A stretch of DNA of 64,000 bases from Cercis canadensis (Eukaryota; Streptophyta; Magnoliopsida; Fabales; Fabaceae): positions 1 to 64,000 of the forward strand of contig QAOA01004174.1 in the NCBI GenBank assembly GCA_003255065.1, given 5' to 3'. Positions 35,701 to 48,620 of this stretch are shown here, piece after piece. Numbering within the stretch: the first letter of the stretch is position 1; every line of letters begins with the position of its first letter. A model generated the notes under the pieces. The model was not told the DNA's origin. It searched no databases and worked only from the letters and a program-made list of their open reading frames with translations. The translations under genes were made by a program, and so were the position numbers.

Positions 35701-35722
35701 TATGGCCAAAACAAAAACAATA

Positions 35723-36090
35723 GAGTAAAACCCTTTTTTAGTCCTTAGAAAATATAGCTACTGACAAATTCGTCCTCCAAAAATTTTCAGTGATAAATTG
35801 GTCTTTAAATTATTATTCTGTCTAACAAATTAGTCCTCTGGTACTTTAATGAGAAAAGTTATGGACCCCTGCAGACCCCTTTCTTAAATTTTTTTCACTG
35901 ATCTTGCCTAGCTATGTTTAAGCTCTCCTTTTCTCATTCAAGTCATCATTTTCTTTTCACTAATCTTGCCTACCGAAGGACTAATTTGTCAGCGAAATAA
36001 TAATTCAATGACCAATTTGTCATTGAAAATTTTTGGAGAACGAATTTGTTAGTGACTGCATTTTTCAAGGACTAAAAAAGGGTTTTACTC
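35723..36090. mobile_element. Hairpin MITE, GAGTAAAAC ends, copy A
   Basis: Two arms of about 115 bp face each other: GAGTAAAACCCTTTTTTAG at the left and its near-complement at the right. Shared inner blocks include ACAAATTCGT, CCAAAAATTTT and AATTATTATT. It is the same family as 55159-55410. The centre is a short C-rich spacer. No clear 9-bp target duplication remains here. Confidence 0.8.
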
Positions 36091-36841
36091 AATAATTCAA
36101 TGGCCCCTTTGAGCACATCTATTACATGAGGCTAATTCAACTATATGTTTGTAGACTTGGTCATGATCCCAATTTTAATTTTTTTTGTCATGCACGTATA
36201 GGGTTGGAGTTCTTTCAAAGGAACAAAGAAAAAAAAAGACTTGAATATGTATAAAATTATTACTATTACTTTACTTATATTAATATTTATTTTTAATATA
36301 AAAGCCTCCGTGACTTAACGTAACTTTTTATGGGAGATGTTGGGAATGGTATCTTTTCAAAATATTTACGCAAAAAATTCTTCATATTTCTTTCTTTAAT
36401 TTTAGTTTTGATTCAAAAATAAATATTATAATTTATAGAGTTTGAGCTGGGCTCAGCCATAGTTCAACTCCAACGGTTGAGCAATCAAATGTTCACTTGA
36501 GATTAGTTTTAATATGAATTTTTAGTTTTTAAATTTTAATTACTAAAAAATAAAAAATTCAATGAAATAATTGTTTGCTTATTTATATTCCTATTAGATA
36601 GATAAAGTTAAATTTTCTAACCGGTGATATAAAGAGAATATAAATTCAAATTTGAGGTTTTAATTTGTTTTTGGATATGCTGCCCTACCCTTAACAAAAA
36701 AAAAATTGCTGAAAATAATGATAGCTTGACATTACCTAAATCAGCTAGATGGGTTGCTAACTTAGTACCTCTTTGAAGTTGAGTTTTGGTATCCTAAATC
36801 ATCTCTACACATTACAAAATATATTTCTTGTGAAGAGGTCT

Positions 36842-36985
36842 TTTTTTTTTTTTTGGCCGATAGATAGAGGGAAGCACATTTGTGTTCTAGGGTACCAAGG
36901 ACCGAGCTTGAACCCGGGATAGTGAGGTGGCCAACCTTTTATGCTAGGAGGTGACGCCATTGCACCAATTACATTATCGTTACAG
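36842..36985 (-). mobile_element. tRNA-derived SINE, minus strand
   Basis: On the minus strand, TTGGTGCAATGGCG and a CGGGTTCAAGCTCGG B-box region lie at tRNA-like spacing, and a run of 16 or so A ends the element at 36842. Target duplications were not found. Confidence 0.6.
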
Positions 36986-37196
36986 CAGGTTAAGAGTCAT
37001 ATTTAATTTTGCCAAGAGTAATTCAAATATCCATTATAAATAATTAAATTATTTGTTCCTAATATTTTGGAATTCACACCAAAAAAATCACTTATAGACC
37101 TTTGTGATAACTAGACACCAAAGAATATTTCTTCCCTAAAAATAACCAAGCAACAACCAAAATTCTACATCACAACAAATTTAACTTATGAAAAAA

Positions 37197-37200
<4 letters not shown>

Positions 37201-37231
<31 letters not shown>
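37201..37231. repeat. (TA)n microsatellite
   Basis: About 15 uninterrupted TA units immediately precede the Mutator-like end at 37232. Confidence 0.95.
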
Positions 37232-37235
<4 letters not shown>

Positions 37236-37480
37236 CTTTTTCGTCCTTGAAAAATGCTATTATTGACAATTTATTCATTCATTAATTTTTGGTGACAATA
37301 GAGTTCTTGAATATATATGATGTCTGCCATTTTAGTCCTCCGCTAGGCTCTGTTAGTGAAATTTAACAGAAATTGTCATGTGGCACGTTAAGTGCTAATG
37401 TGGCCGTTAGTTGATGACTTGGCAAGCTGACATGGCAGTTGGACTGGTTGCTGGTGTGACACACATAAAACGATGACATT
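37232..37480 (+). mobile_element. Mutator-like terminal region
   Basis: CTCTTTTTCGTCCTTGAAAA, then ATTTTTGGTGACAAT and TTTTAGTCCTCCG, parallel the arm of the hairpin MITEs at 35723 and 55159. It is longer and leads into sequence with transposon coding remnants, so it may be the left end of the larger element. Confidence 0.45.
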
Positions 37481-37489
37481 TTACTAAGA

Positions 37490-39560
37490 GAAGAAAACAT
37501 CTCATCCTACCCACACGGTGTCGTATTTTGAAGATCTGGAATTAAAATCATTGCGTTGTAAATGAGGGATTCTAAAATTCAGAAATTTGAACCCTAAGCC
37601 CCAAATCACGATTTCCTTTTCTCACTGTCTCAATCGCTGGAATCAGAGTATGAAAGGAGACAAACTAGTGGAAGAAAGGAAAATGTAGGTCGTGTTCAAT
37701 TCATTCTGCGGATCTTTCATCCTCTAACATGTGAGTTTTTCTAAATTCCTATTTGTCTCCATCTGAAATGAGTTTTATTCACCTTCACTAGATACAGTAA
37801 CAACGTAGGTGAAAATGGCTTATCTGTTATTTTATTTTTTGTTTGTACTAAATTTTTGTTACCTTGTTGCCGTTTATACTAAATTTTCGCTTCATTTTTG
37901 ATTCTTCTCCTTGAAATTTTGTTTTATGCTATGCAAGTTGCTACTGTGTTATGAAACTAGCATAGAGGGATTGAGGTTTGATTCTCCTACTACTTTAAGA
38001 CAACATAGAGACAATTTTCCATTTGAGTGTTTTGCTCCAAACTTTCTCTAATAGCCCATGTTCATATGATATTTCGTTAAATAATTCAATCAATCTGTCT
38101 ATAATCTGTTATTTTTTATGTTCAATTGGGTGCTAACTTCATCCAATTTAATTGTTCTTCAAGTTGGTGATATGTGAAAATTTTCAAATCACTGCAGGCT
38201 TTTTTGTCACAATTTGGATTGTTGTTGTCCTTTTCAAGTCCAATGATATTCTACTTAAGCGAAAGGTGGGAAAATGCCTTCTTACCTTTGATACTAAATT
38301 TTACTTTTCATGTTCTGCATCTTTTCCCTGGAATTTATATAATGATGTCTATAATGATTTTTGAAAAGGTGAACTATGTACCTAGTATATGTTGGTGTGC
38401 GTGTTTTTCTTGACAAGTACTGTTTATCCAGATCAATCTTTGTTTGGTCTAGCCATGTTTTGTACTCATTGGTTACCTGTTCTACTTCATTATCCTCAGT
38501 AGTTTTTGTCTAAGTTAATCTTGTTCTAACTAGTTGCTCCCCTTGGTGTTTCAAGCATTTGCTTTTTCTATTTAGTATGAATCCTGTGGAACATCAATTG
38601 GAAAAGCATAAGATATCTTCTTATGGATAGGCATCCATATAGGTTTCTAATTGACAAATATGGAAAATGGGTATAGTGATATAGCACCATTAGTACGATA
38701 TATGTAATTTTTGCAAGAAACAATCTCTATAGAGCAAAAAAGATGGTATTGTGGTAGTAATCCTTGAACAGTAGTAAAACTCTAAAACAAGTTAATATGA
38801 AGAATTTCACACACTTTGGAATTGAACAGTAGTAAGTGTTGCAAGTACAAATGAAAATATGCAAATAAGTGAACTATTATTGATCCTACCCTGACAAAAG
38901 GTCTAAGTTTAGTATGGAGAAGATGGTCACGGAGTGCTTGTTTACTGTGAGGGACAACTGTGCCTGATAGTGAAAATGGTTAGTTGATGAATGTCATTCA
39001 ATAGTGCTGGCTTAAAGTGATTTTTTCAATATATATTTCCAATTGCCAAGGCTTCCATCTCTTGTCATCATGTTTAAGAATTAATTTTGGTGCAACAACA
39101 CTTATGGTTTCGTAGGTTACTAAAATGCAAATTAACAGGAATATAACTTCACATGTCTTCATAATCATATCATAGACAAATCTTCAAAAACATTAATGGA
39201 GTATACCCTAACTTACTCTACTATTTTAAAATCTTACATAATGCTACAAGAAGTAAAAACAAATGGTCATAAGCATATAGTAGAAATTTGGCTCTTTCTA
39301 TAACCCCCCACCCCTTATCTATCTTTCTACATATTTTGTATTACTTTATTTGCAGTATAAATACAGATACAAATAAGAGAAAGAATAACAGCTAAAGCTA
39401 CTATTAATAGGTAATTTGTGCTACTTGGACTTCAAAGGTATCGCTCAAATGAGATCTGAGGATGAAGGAGTCCTTAAACAATGTTATGTGATGATTGATG
39501 GTGAAGCATTCACGCCGGCAATCCATGGACAACATGTCTAGGAAGGTAGCTCCAGGGGGT
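37490..39560. other. Non-coding interior of the Mutator-like element or flank
   Basis: AT-rich, with no domain recognised. The few short open frames here show nothing recognisable. Confidence 0.35.
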
Positions 39561-39579
39561 TAAGCTTTATAAGCGGTGC

Positions 39580-40026
39580 ATATGCCATATCCTAACATAA
39601 TACCCCTTATGTATGTGGTTGTAATAAGAAGGTGATAATGCTTATTTCAAAGACAAAGAGAACCTAAATCGCCCATTTTGGCGTTGTCCACATTACAAGG
39701 TTTGAGGGAAATATAATTTCAATTTACATATTTACTCAATTTAATGAGAATGTAATTTCAATTTATCAATTTCAATTTTTTAACAAGTTTAACATCTTTA
39801 TATACAGAATGAAGACTTATATTGTGGATTCTTTCAATGGGTCGATAACTTTGAAGGAACGGTTCCAAGAACTCCTAAGTCTTTTATAACAAATGAGAAA
39901 AGGGTGATGAAGATGCTGAAGAAGAGAATTAAGATTACTGAAAGTGAAGTTAAGAAACTACAGATTGCTTGTTGTTTTGTTGCTCATTGTATTTTTACTA
40001 AAATAAGTGATCTTCGAATAAAATGA
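39580..40026 (+). pseudogene. GRF-type zinc finger gene remnant (Mutator-associated)
   Basis: One exon ends at 39699 with NRPFWRCPHYK and a donor AAG|GTTTGA. A second exon (39808-40026) reads NEDLYCGFFQWVDNFEG and then a Lys-rich tail to TGA. This is the GRF zinc-finger signature seen in small genes carried by plant transposons. Upstream of EGDNAYFKDKEN the same frame is interrupted by stops where the first Cys pair should be, so the gene is broken. Confidence 0.7.
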
Positions 40027-40984
40027 TTGTAAAGTTGAATTGATCAATTTCCTAGAATGTAGATTTCATTTACTGTAATTATATTTCAGACATGTTGAAC
40101 ATCTATGTAATGTTAAGAAATTATATTATATAAACTTGTATGTTTGTTGAGTAATTATAGCAGCATAAATATTTAAAGATATTAGCCATATGGTTGGAAG
40201 ATATACAGCAACCAAATAATATTATAATAATATATAGTACAATTATTCCTAGGCAATAAATTAAATAAAGTAAGAGTGGATATCTAGTGCAAGAATACAT
40301 GTATTTTATAGACTTTCATTTTGTGATTGATGGTTGCACCATATTTAAGTGAAAAAAGTTGGAATGTCATTTAATAAAGTCTAACAAATGACCAGCCAAC
40401 CAAAAGAAAATAAGTCACTTAAGATCCCTAAAAGTTTGTTGGTAATTTACAATAAATCCTATATAAATTCTTACCAACCAATCAATAGTACACAAAAATT
40501 TGCAACCTAAGAACATAGGAAAAAAAACAAAGCAAAATAGCTTCATAGAGTCTTCACACATCAGCTAACAGCTTCTTTTTCCCTTTGCTTGAACCTTCAC
40601 TACAAAGGTATGCTGAAAATCTTTTCCTAGTAGCCATGGTTGCTGCTTCAATAGTGTTTGTAGTTATAGTCTCTTGATTGCCTGCAATGTTGATATGCTG
40701 CCTTGATCCCTGTGGACAAAAGCAAGACTATTTGGGTAAATTTTAAATAATATGGTGTACAAATATGCAAGTTTAGTACCAACAAATTTACGATGTCTCG
40801 TCAGTATTTTTTTTCTTCTTTCTATGTGCTAACTTCTTCTTGCTTTGTGGTTGTTGAGCTTGAGAATCTTGGCCAGGTGGTAGGGCTTGTGAGTCAACTG
40901 GTTGACTGACTAGAACCTTTTCCTCTGCAAAAGGCTAGCTGGTTGGTTTCTTGCTCTTTTTTTGTCTCTTCCATGGTTCCACTA

Positions 40985-41740
40985 CTTTCTAAGTCCTCGT
41001 GTTATGTCTTGTCCCACCACATTTAGAGCATTTAGTGGCCCCATATTTTCTTTTTCAACCGGCTAGAATCTTGTGGAACATCGTTGACTTTGCTTTGATT
41101 CTTTTTTAGCCTACCAGCTGGTCTCTTGAATGAAGGAGGATTTATATCACCAAGTTATGTCCTCTACCAGTAATCTTGCCTTGCGAGTGGCTGTATAAAA
41201 AGCTCATAAGCCTTCAACCATGTGTTGGTTAAGTACCAATAATTCACTGCAGTGTTTGAGTCTTCATTGTTTGATGCAAATGCTACATAAGCAAGTCTAC
41301 AAGGTATCCCTGTCAAATCCCAAGTCCTACATGAGCATGTCCTAGTTGACAAATCAACCACCACTTTGTCGATTGATCCCCTACTAACTTCATATTTATG
41401 TTCAACAGGATCTCCAGCCCATAATGGACACCATTCACTGCTTTTCTTCTTCTCTATTTCAAGAAAGACTACTGTCTTTGGCACATATTTACTCTTGTAT
41501 TTTTTGACCTTCACAAGCATATCTGATCTCTTCCTTATAAGATAACTCCTTATTTCTTCAAGCATAGTTAGAATTAGATTACATCTGAACTTTCGTATCT
41601 CCTTGTTGAATTATTCACACATGTTGCTTGTGATGACTTGGTTATTGCTGTAAGTGCTAAATGATCCTCTAACCAATCTAGCAGGAGCATTCTTCATCAA
41701 CCAGTCACACATGTTGCTTCTAAGTGGTTGAAGGGCCATA
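40985..41740 (-). pseudogene. Mutator-like transposase C-terminal remnant
   Basis: On the minus strand are NMCDWLMKNAPARL, then SNMCE, MLEEIRSYLIRKR and WCPLWAGDP, then a SWIM zinc finger CSCRTWDLTGIPCRLAYVA in which the usual final CxH has Leu for His. Next comes a basic RPAGRLKKNQ stretch and a zinc knuckle CSKCGGTRHNTRT ending in a stop. The catalytic domain is missing: at about 41740 the sequence changes to Gypsy gag. Several stops and frame changes break it. Confidence 0.75.
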
Positions 41741-42685
41741 ACCTCTTTTCGAATGTCCGGACGCAACCTCGAAATGAAACAACTCAACAGAAATGGGGAA
41801 AGGAGTCTAACAATAAGATTGGCCAAACATTCAAATTGAGTTTGATATTCAAGAACAGTAGCAGATTGACACAGTTTGAATAACACACCTTTTGGGTCAT
41901 CGTACACCGAAGGCGCAAAATGAATTTCCAAGGCCTGGAGAAGAAGCTTCCAAGACAGGATTTGGCCATTAGCATGCATCCATTGAAACCAACTCAAAGC
42001 AGGGCCGTCCATATAAAAAGAAGCGATCGTGATGCGTTGCTCTTCAGGTGTTTGATGAAAATCAAAGAATTGATTGATCTTGAAAATCCAACCAAATGGG
42101 CCAGAGCCATCAAAACGGGGTACATCTAACTTCAATGAGCTGTTAGGAAACCCACGAGGTCGGTCCATAGCATTGGGAGATGCAGCACAACCAGAGTCAG
42201 GGGAAGAGAACTTAGTTTCCATGGTGGAAACTTTTCTGGTGATGGACTGCATCTCTTGTTGCAGTGATTGTTGAGCCGCCAGAATCTGCGCAAGAGCTTC
42301 GTCCATCTTGGTATCGGTGGATTTGGAACGATTAGCACCAGCCATAGAAGACTGATGAGCTCGATGAAAGCACCAAAATGATGCAACCTTCTTCGAGGGA
42401 AGGTACCTCCTGAAAATAAAAAATAGAATTCTGCAATTTTGATACCCATTTCATTCAACTAATTCTCTATAAATAAGAGAATATCTGAATTACACCAGCC
42501 TATCACTAGAACAATTATAACAAACTAATTCTAACTACTTCCTATTTCTTCGGTACTGCATAATCCTTCATCCAAGCTGGTTTACGTGTCTGCCTCTTGT
42601 GCTTGTCTTGTGTACTGCTATCTTGGGTGGGCTGGATCACAACATTGGATTGGGCTGCTCTCTCATTGGGTTGGGTCGTATCACA
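41740..42685 (-). mobile_element. Ty3/Gypsy LTR plus partial gag
   Basis: Read leftwards: a putative LTR of about 304 bp (42382-42685, TGTGATACGACC to GGTTGCA), a leader, and a gag frame from 42345. The gag frame shows LDVPRFDGSGPFGWIFKINQ, FYMDGPALSWFQWM and YDDPKGVLFKLCQ, typical of plant Gypsy gag. It ends abruptly where Mutator transposase sequence begins. No other parts were found. Fossil, truncated. Confidence 0.75.
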
Positions 42686-42689
42686 TGCC

Positions 42690-45600
42690 CATCTATTTCT
42701 TTCTTTTCGCCACAATTTAATGTAGATATCAGTTAGAAAAATTCAAATAAAGCCAATTAAAAAATGTGATATTGACCAAGGTTAAATCATTCATGTAACT
42801 TCAGTTTTTGAATGTATAAATCTAATCTGTGATGCATAATTATATATTTCATGCTTATCATTATTCCCAATATAATAAAACATGAACACTTGTTAAAGAT
42901 AGTTTATCTATATGCAAGGTTTCTAATATAGCAAGCCAATAACTACTTTGATTATAAGAAATGATACTTTAAAATAATAATTATCTAACAACAAAAAAAT
43001 TAACTACTTGAATCAAAATATAATAATTATGGCATTGATATAAAATATTTTATTATTAAAACCTTTTTTTTTTTTTACTAAATATAATAAAGTGCATATT
43101 TATTCAAACATAATCTTTAATAAGTTTTTATTAACTAATGTCCTTTGCAGTAATTTCAACAATTATAAGCACTTATATACTTATATATCCAAATAGTTAT
43201 GAAAGAGCTTATAGATTTTAAAAGCGCTTTTCCAAATATGTATCCAAACACTAAATAACTTAATTTAAAATGAACTTATGGTATAAAAACTTCTTCCATA
43301 AAGCCTTCTTATATAAGTGCTTAAATAAGCTGTTTACTTAGGAACTAAAAGATAAGACAATAGAAGCTGAAAAAGTCCTTGGAATTAACTTCTCAACAAA
43401 CAATTTTTTTAAAAACATAAGGATGGGATGGGTTGATGTTTCTATTGCGTGAAACTGCGAATGGACAATGTCATTTTGAAAGCTATATCATTGTTGTTGT
43501 AGTTTTAATTAAAGTTGTAATCTCTTTCATCAGTTTTTGCATTTTTCTTTTTCTATTGATCATTTAAACGATGTTGGTCATGTTTCCAATGTAGGGCTAT
43601 TGGCTTGCTGGAAATGATTCTTCCATATGTATGCAAGGATTTTGGTTTTCTTTGACTCTTCAATAATGAAAATTGTGTTAGACATCTTTTTACATTACCT
43701 AACATTTACTTTATTTTTTTTATCTGCTCTAAACTATTTTTTTTCTTATAGTACTCCGTGCATCACGATTGCTGAACTGTAATCTCCTTTCTCAATTAAT
43801 TGCTAACTTAAAACACTCCATGCACCAAATAATGTCGTCTATAAAAAAACTTTTGAAACATTGACTAAAATTATTGATATGTAATAAAGTGATGGATTCA
43901 CAATATTGATATTAAGGATTAATATTTAATAAAGCTTTGGATTGAAAATATTGATATTAAAGAGTGTTTGAGGAAAGAAACAGAAATTGGAGTATATGTA
44001 ATAAAGCTTTGGATTGAAAATATTGATATTAAAGAGTGTCTAAGGAAAGAAATTGAAATTGGAGTATCTCGATCGTTTTCCAAAGACAAAATGATGTCAT
44101 TGAGGCACCCTCGCCAATGAATCTTCTCATTTCCTAGGATTCACTCTAACATTGATATAGGAAGATTAATAGTTTAATAGAATCGTTATTATTCCTGAGA
44201 TATGCCAATTGTTGATTTGCTAAATTGTTATTAAAAACATACTGCAAACTTTATCAGGCCGCACTTCTTGATAAAAGCAAATAACAATTTTATATTGTTA
44301 TCTTCACCTCTAACTTAATTTAATTGAACATAAAATTCACAACGAAAAAAAGTGAATATGCTATGTATTTCAACTACATCGACATATTGAGTGCCTATAT
44401 CTAACTATATTATTTCGTCAATGTTGTTATGTAATTTTACACTGTTTTGGAGTGTGATAATCATTCCAGATTAGTGATCATTCAATGCTTGAGTTTGATT
44501 TGATTAGAACACTAGTTTCAAAAATTAATTTAGGATTCTACATATAGTGATTCCACATGTGAATTTCTATTTTCTATAGATACCACCAGGCCCGTGCATT
44601 GGCGCAAAAAAATACATTCTTTTAAAAATAACCTTCCTTGCCATTTATGACTTTTTTATATTGAGCATATTGCGGACCATGTTGACAAGGATAATTGCTT
44701 CAAGTCGATTATCTTGTCATCTACAGCATAAAACATCATAACTGCATCTAATTCTTATTAATCTTTAGTACAATTTGCTAAGGAAGTTCCGTTTGGATCT
44801 GCTCTAAAACCATGTGGCTTTCGGTATATAAGAACAATTCCTTTCCAAATTCCAACTCCCCCTATAGAATACAAATTGTAACTTTTTTTCAGCGCGCTCA
44901 ACCCTAGATTATAGTCATAATAATGGACCATATGCAACATCAATTTATAATCGGAACTGTTTGAAGGTTGTGAAACTTCAATACTGAACAATAACAATAA
45001 AATGAACTAGCTAAAATATAATGCACTAATATATCAAGATTTCTATCTTGCTCAATTAGTCAAACATCAGGAACAAAGACACTCTCTAGGGTTGAGAAAG
45101 TCATCAGCTTGATGAAAAAGTCAAGAAGACAGTTATGGCTAGCTTGTGATTTTTTTTTTATTTTTTTTTTTGAGGTGGGGGAGAGGTGACCATCACATGC
45201 AAGCTGCAATAGTAAAGATGAGTAGCAATGTTCAATACTGAACCACATTATAGTAAGGGAACTTGAAATAATGCATCACTGTTTATACTTGAACCAATGT
45301 GTATGATAACATTTTTCGCGTTGTGTAAGTCAAGATTGATGAAGAGAAAAGTAAGTCTATCTAATTAAGCAAACTCTAATAATAATTACTAATTTCGCTA
45401 AAATTCAAGTGGGAGATTTATTTATTAAAGCGACCATACAGACCTAGTTTTATCCAAATATATTACAGCACTATCTAAAGGAATAAAAGTTGCACAAGAA
45501 ATTCAATGCAATACAAACCAGTTCTTTGGGCTATATAGCAACACAGTACAATACTATATACATATTGGGGAAGTAACCACCGAGAATGAGAACATTCTGC
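42690..45600. other. AT-rich intergenic sequence
   Basis: I see no gene. Short tandem repeats occur at 43930-44075 and a T/A-rich low-complexity tract lies near 45150. Confidence 0.45.
43930..44075. repeat. 72-bp tandem repeat, two clear copies
   Basis: The unit begins TAAAGCTTTGGATTGAAAAT and ends GGAGTAT. A more diverged third copy precedes it at about 43878. Confidence 0.8.
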
Positions 45601-45621
45601 ACGACCAGATGTAACCATCAA

Positions 45622-48365
45622 TCAATCATTTTCTTGGCTTTGAAGCATCTCATGTACTTGACTCATTGTTGGCCGTGCATCTTTCACTTCCTCTATACAA
45701 TCCAAAGCCACTTGAGCCAAAATTTCCATCTTGCGTACATTGTAATTTGGTCCAATCATGGGGTTTGTTATTTGCTCTACCCAAGATGCCGTTTCAGATG
45801 TTTTGCTCCTTTTCTCTCTCACCCATGTTACTAGCCTCCCGTGATGTTCCTCTACTCCATCAAAAGTTTGAGTGCCTGATGTTGGACTCTTTCCAGTTAT
45901 CATTTCCAAGACAACAATTCCATAGCTATAAACATCCACTTTAGAGGTGATTGGTAAGTTGTAAACCCACTCAGGTGCCATATAACCTCTAGTTCCTCTT
46001 ATCTTTGAGAAGCTTGAGTTTTTGAGGTTATTTCTGTTTAATAGCTTAGACAAGCGGAAATCAGCTACTTTGGGTTGGTAATTGGAATCAAGAAGTATGT
46101 TTTGAGGCTTGATATCGCAATGCAAAATCCATTCCAAACATTCTTCATGTAGATATGCGAGGCCTCTTGCCATTCCCAAAGCAATGTTATATCTCTTGCT
46201 CCNTGATGTTCCTCTACTCCATCAAAAGTTTGAGTGCCTGATGTTGGACTCTTTCCAGTTATCATTTCCAAGACAACAATTCCATAGCTATAAACATCCA
46301 CTTTAGAGGTGATTGGTAAGTTGTAAACCCACTCAGGTGCCATATAACCTCTAGTTCCTCTTATCCTTGAGAAGCTTGAGTTTTTGAGGTTATTTCTGTT
46401 TAATAGCTTAGACAAGCGGAAATCAGCTACTTTGGGTTGGTAATTGGAATCAAGAAGTATGTTTTGAGGCTTGATATCGCAATGCAAAATCCATTCCAAA
46501 CATTCTTCATGTAGATATGCGAGGCCTTTTGCCATTCCCAAAGCAATGTTATATCTCTTGCTCCAATCAAGTGTGTTTGACAAGAGATTTTCAGCCAAAG
46601 AACCATTCTCCATGTACTCATATACCAATAACCTATGCTTGCCTTCAGCACAATATCCCCACATTTCGATCAAGTTCATGTGGTTAAGCCTTCCAATGAT
46701 ACCTACTTCAGCAAGGAATTCTCCTTCCCCTTGATTCGCTTCGTTGAGTCTCTTTATTGCTGCAACGCGATGATCTGACAACACACCTTTGTATACGGTC
46801 CCTCCAGCACCTCTTCCAATTTCTTGACTGAACTCTCTTGTTGCTTCTTTCAACTCAGAATATGTAAATTTCTTGAATCCAGTTGGAGCAAGATGGTAGC
46901 TTTGATCATCAGCACTAAACTTTTTCCGAGTTCCAATTAAGAAAAATGGAACCAAAATTATGCAAATTATTTCAAAGGCTCCAAGTGTGCTAAGAAACCA
47001 TAGGAAGAACTTTACAAAATTATTTTCATGCCTTTTGAGGTAAACTCTGTCAATCGTTACATGATTGGCATGAATACATTCTTTGACAGTGACAGATTGT
47101 TCACCTGAAAAATTGCTGCTTTTGGGAAATCTCAAGTAAGTTGTTCCTTCAAAACTTGGTGAGCGATAGCCATTGAGTAATTGTGTTTTAGGAAAGCATT
47201 TAAAATGGCCTTCTTTCTCGTCAAAAGTGTGCTGGAAACCTTTGCAATTACAAGACTCCAAACATATTTTCTCACACTCACCATAGGTAGAATTATCTGT
47301 GTACATAAAATCGTAGCCATAGAACTCTACATCCTGAATCAACATGAATTTGGACTCATTTTGGTTGCAAGAGAGATGAAACATGGGTTCACAGCCATAA
47401 GACCAATCAGTATGATTCTTCACCCTATATCTGGGAAGGCAAGAGCATTTCCTTCCATGTATAGGATCATAACTGCATGTGCTGTTTGCTCCACAAATAC
47501 CATCAGTTCTGCAGGAATGAGATTTGGCTTGCCATGAAACATACCATTTATCATCCTCATGTTTTCGGCTGTACACTCGGAGATTACCATCATAATCAAG
47601 TGTCAATCTTCTTTGAAGCACGCTGCCATAATCAGATGTCATGAAATGGTAATCATCCGATGAACTGAAATTGCCAAAGATATTGAGAGCTGCAACCCTG
47701 CTGCTATTATATGTGGACCTTCCATTTACCCAGTTCAGAGACCAAGGATTTGGCCAGTATACACTTGAAATATCAGGGCCATCATAAAGAAGACTAAGTA
47801 TGTTTTCATCATTGAAAAACAACTTATAGAAACCAGAGGAATAGTTACTCTCACTTCTTGAGGAGACAAGATTTTTATATCTAGTGAGATGTTGGCCAGG
47901 AAGGAGAGTGTCTGTTGGGAAATCAAAACTCTGCCATAAAATGGAACCTTGTGTTTCAAGTAACACAAGATTACCAGTATCATTAAGAACCAATTCTACG
48001 GAGGCAGATGAGGCTGTGTTTGTGGTCCAGACGTGGGATTGACCTGCATCCGTTAAGATAAGGTTACCTGTCTTAAGGAGCAAAAGCATTGAACGGATCC
48101 CGTTCACGGGTTGGTCGCGGTTTGCCATCCACACAACGGTGCGTTTTTGGATCTGGTTGTGATGTTGGGTGAACCAAACAGCAAAGCAAAAGGCATTTTC
48201 ACCAATGGGATGAAAGCCAGCAGAGAACATGAGATTTTTTGAATGTATGATATCTTCTGGTTTCCCCACCGAGAGGGAGAAGACCTTGCTTGAAGAGGAA
48301 GATGAATATGGAAAAGACAAAGTCAGTAGGAGAAAAACCAACAAGATTGAGATAGCCATTTTCAT
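45622..48365 (-). CDS. G-type lectin S-receptor-like Ser/Thr kinase, intronless, split by an assembly join
   Basis: This is a plasma-membrane receptor kinase of the ZmPK1-like group. Order from the ATG at 48365: a signal peptide (about 1-25), a bulb-lectin domain, an EGF-like CRTDGICGANSTC region, a PAN domain (about 330-425), a transmembrane helix (about 455-480), then the kinase: GRGAGGTVYKG, Lys 538 in AAIKRL, HCDIKPQN at 628-635 (Cys before Asp, a non-RD kinase), and DFR at 648-650 in place of DFG. The frame from 48365 runs into an n at 46203, where 361 bp are repeated (45842-46202 versus 46204-46564, two differences). The repeated copy continues correctly to the normal C-terminus and the stop at 45622. 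The real gene is therefore very likely one uninterrupted frame of about 790 codons, and the repeat is an unmerged contig overlap. Confidence 0.85.
45842..46564. repeat. 361-bp direct duplication around an assembly n
   Basis: 45842-46202 and 46204-46564 are identical except for about two bases, with exactly one n between them. Removing one copy restores the receptor-kinase frame. The difference of about 0.5 % fits two alleles or sequencing error. Confidence 0.85.
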
Positions 48366-48484
48366 GCAATCAAAGAGAGAGCTGATATTGCTCTAGCGTG
48401 AGTGTGTATGAGGTTTAACAAGGTATGCCCAAGATATAAATAAGAACAATGCTATATGAGAAATGATGGCTGGATGCCTACTAA

Positions 48485-48620
48485 AGCAAAATTTTAGGTA
48501 CACTCATACTCTTACCAAATACAAAAGAATGGACCTACTTGTGGAGCCCATATGTATGACTTATTTTTTGAGTGTGTGAGAGACTAAGAGTATTACTCTA
48601 AGTATACCTTAGTTTTTTCT
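48485..48620. repeat. Small inverted-repeat element (MITE-like)
   Basis: Left TTTTAGGTACACTCATACTC and right complement CTAAGGTATACTTAGAGTAA face each other across about 90 bp, just upstream of the receptor kinase. An assembly n at 48643, flanked on both sides by TTAAAGAGGTAACT, lies next to it. Confidence 0.45.

Noticed and set aside
45622-46179. A second, truncated receptor-kinase gene
   Set aside because: It is the contig-overlap copy of the same gene's C-terminal part, next to the n at 46203.
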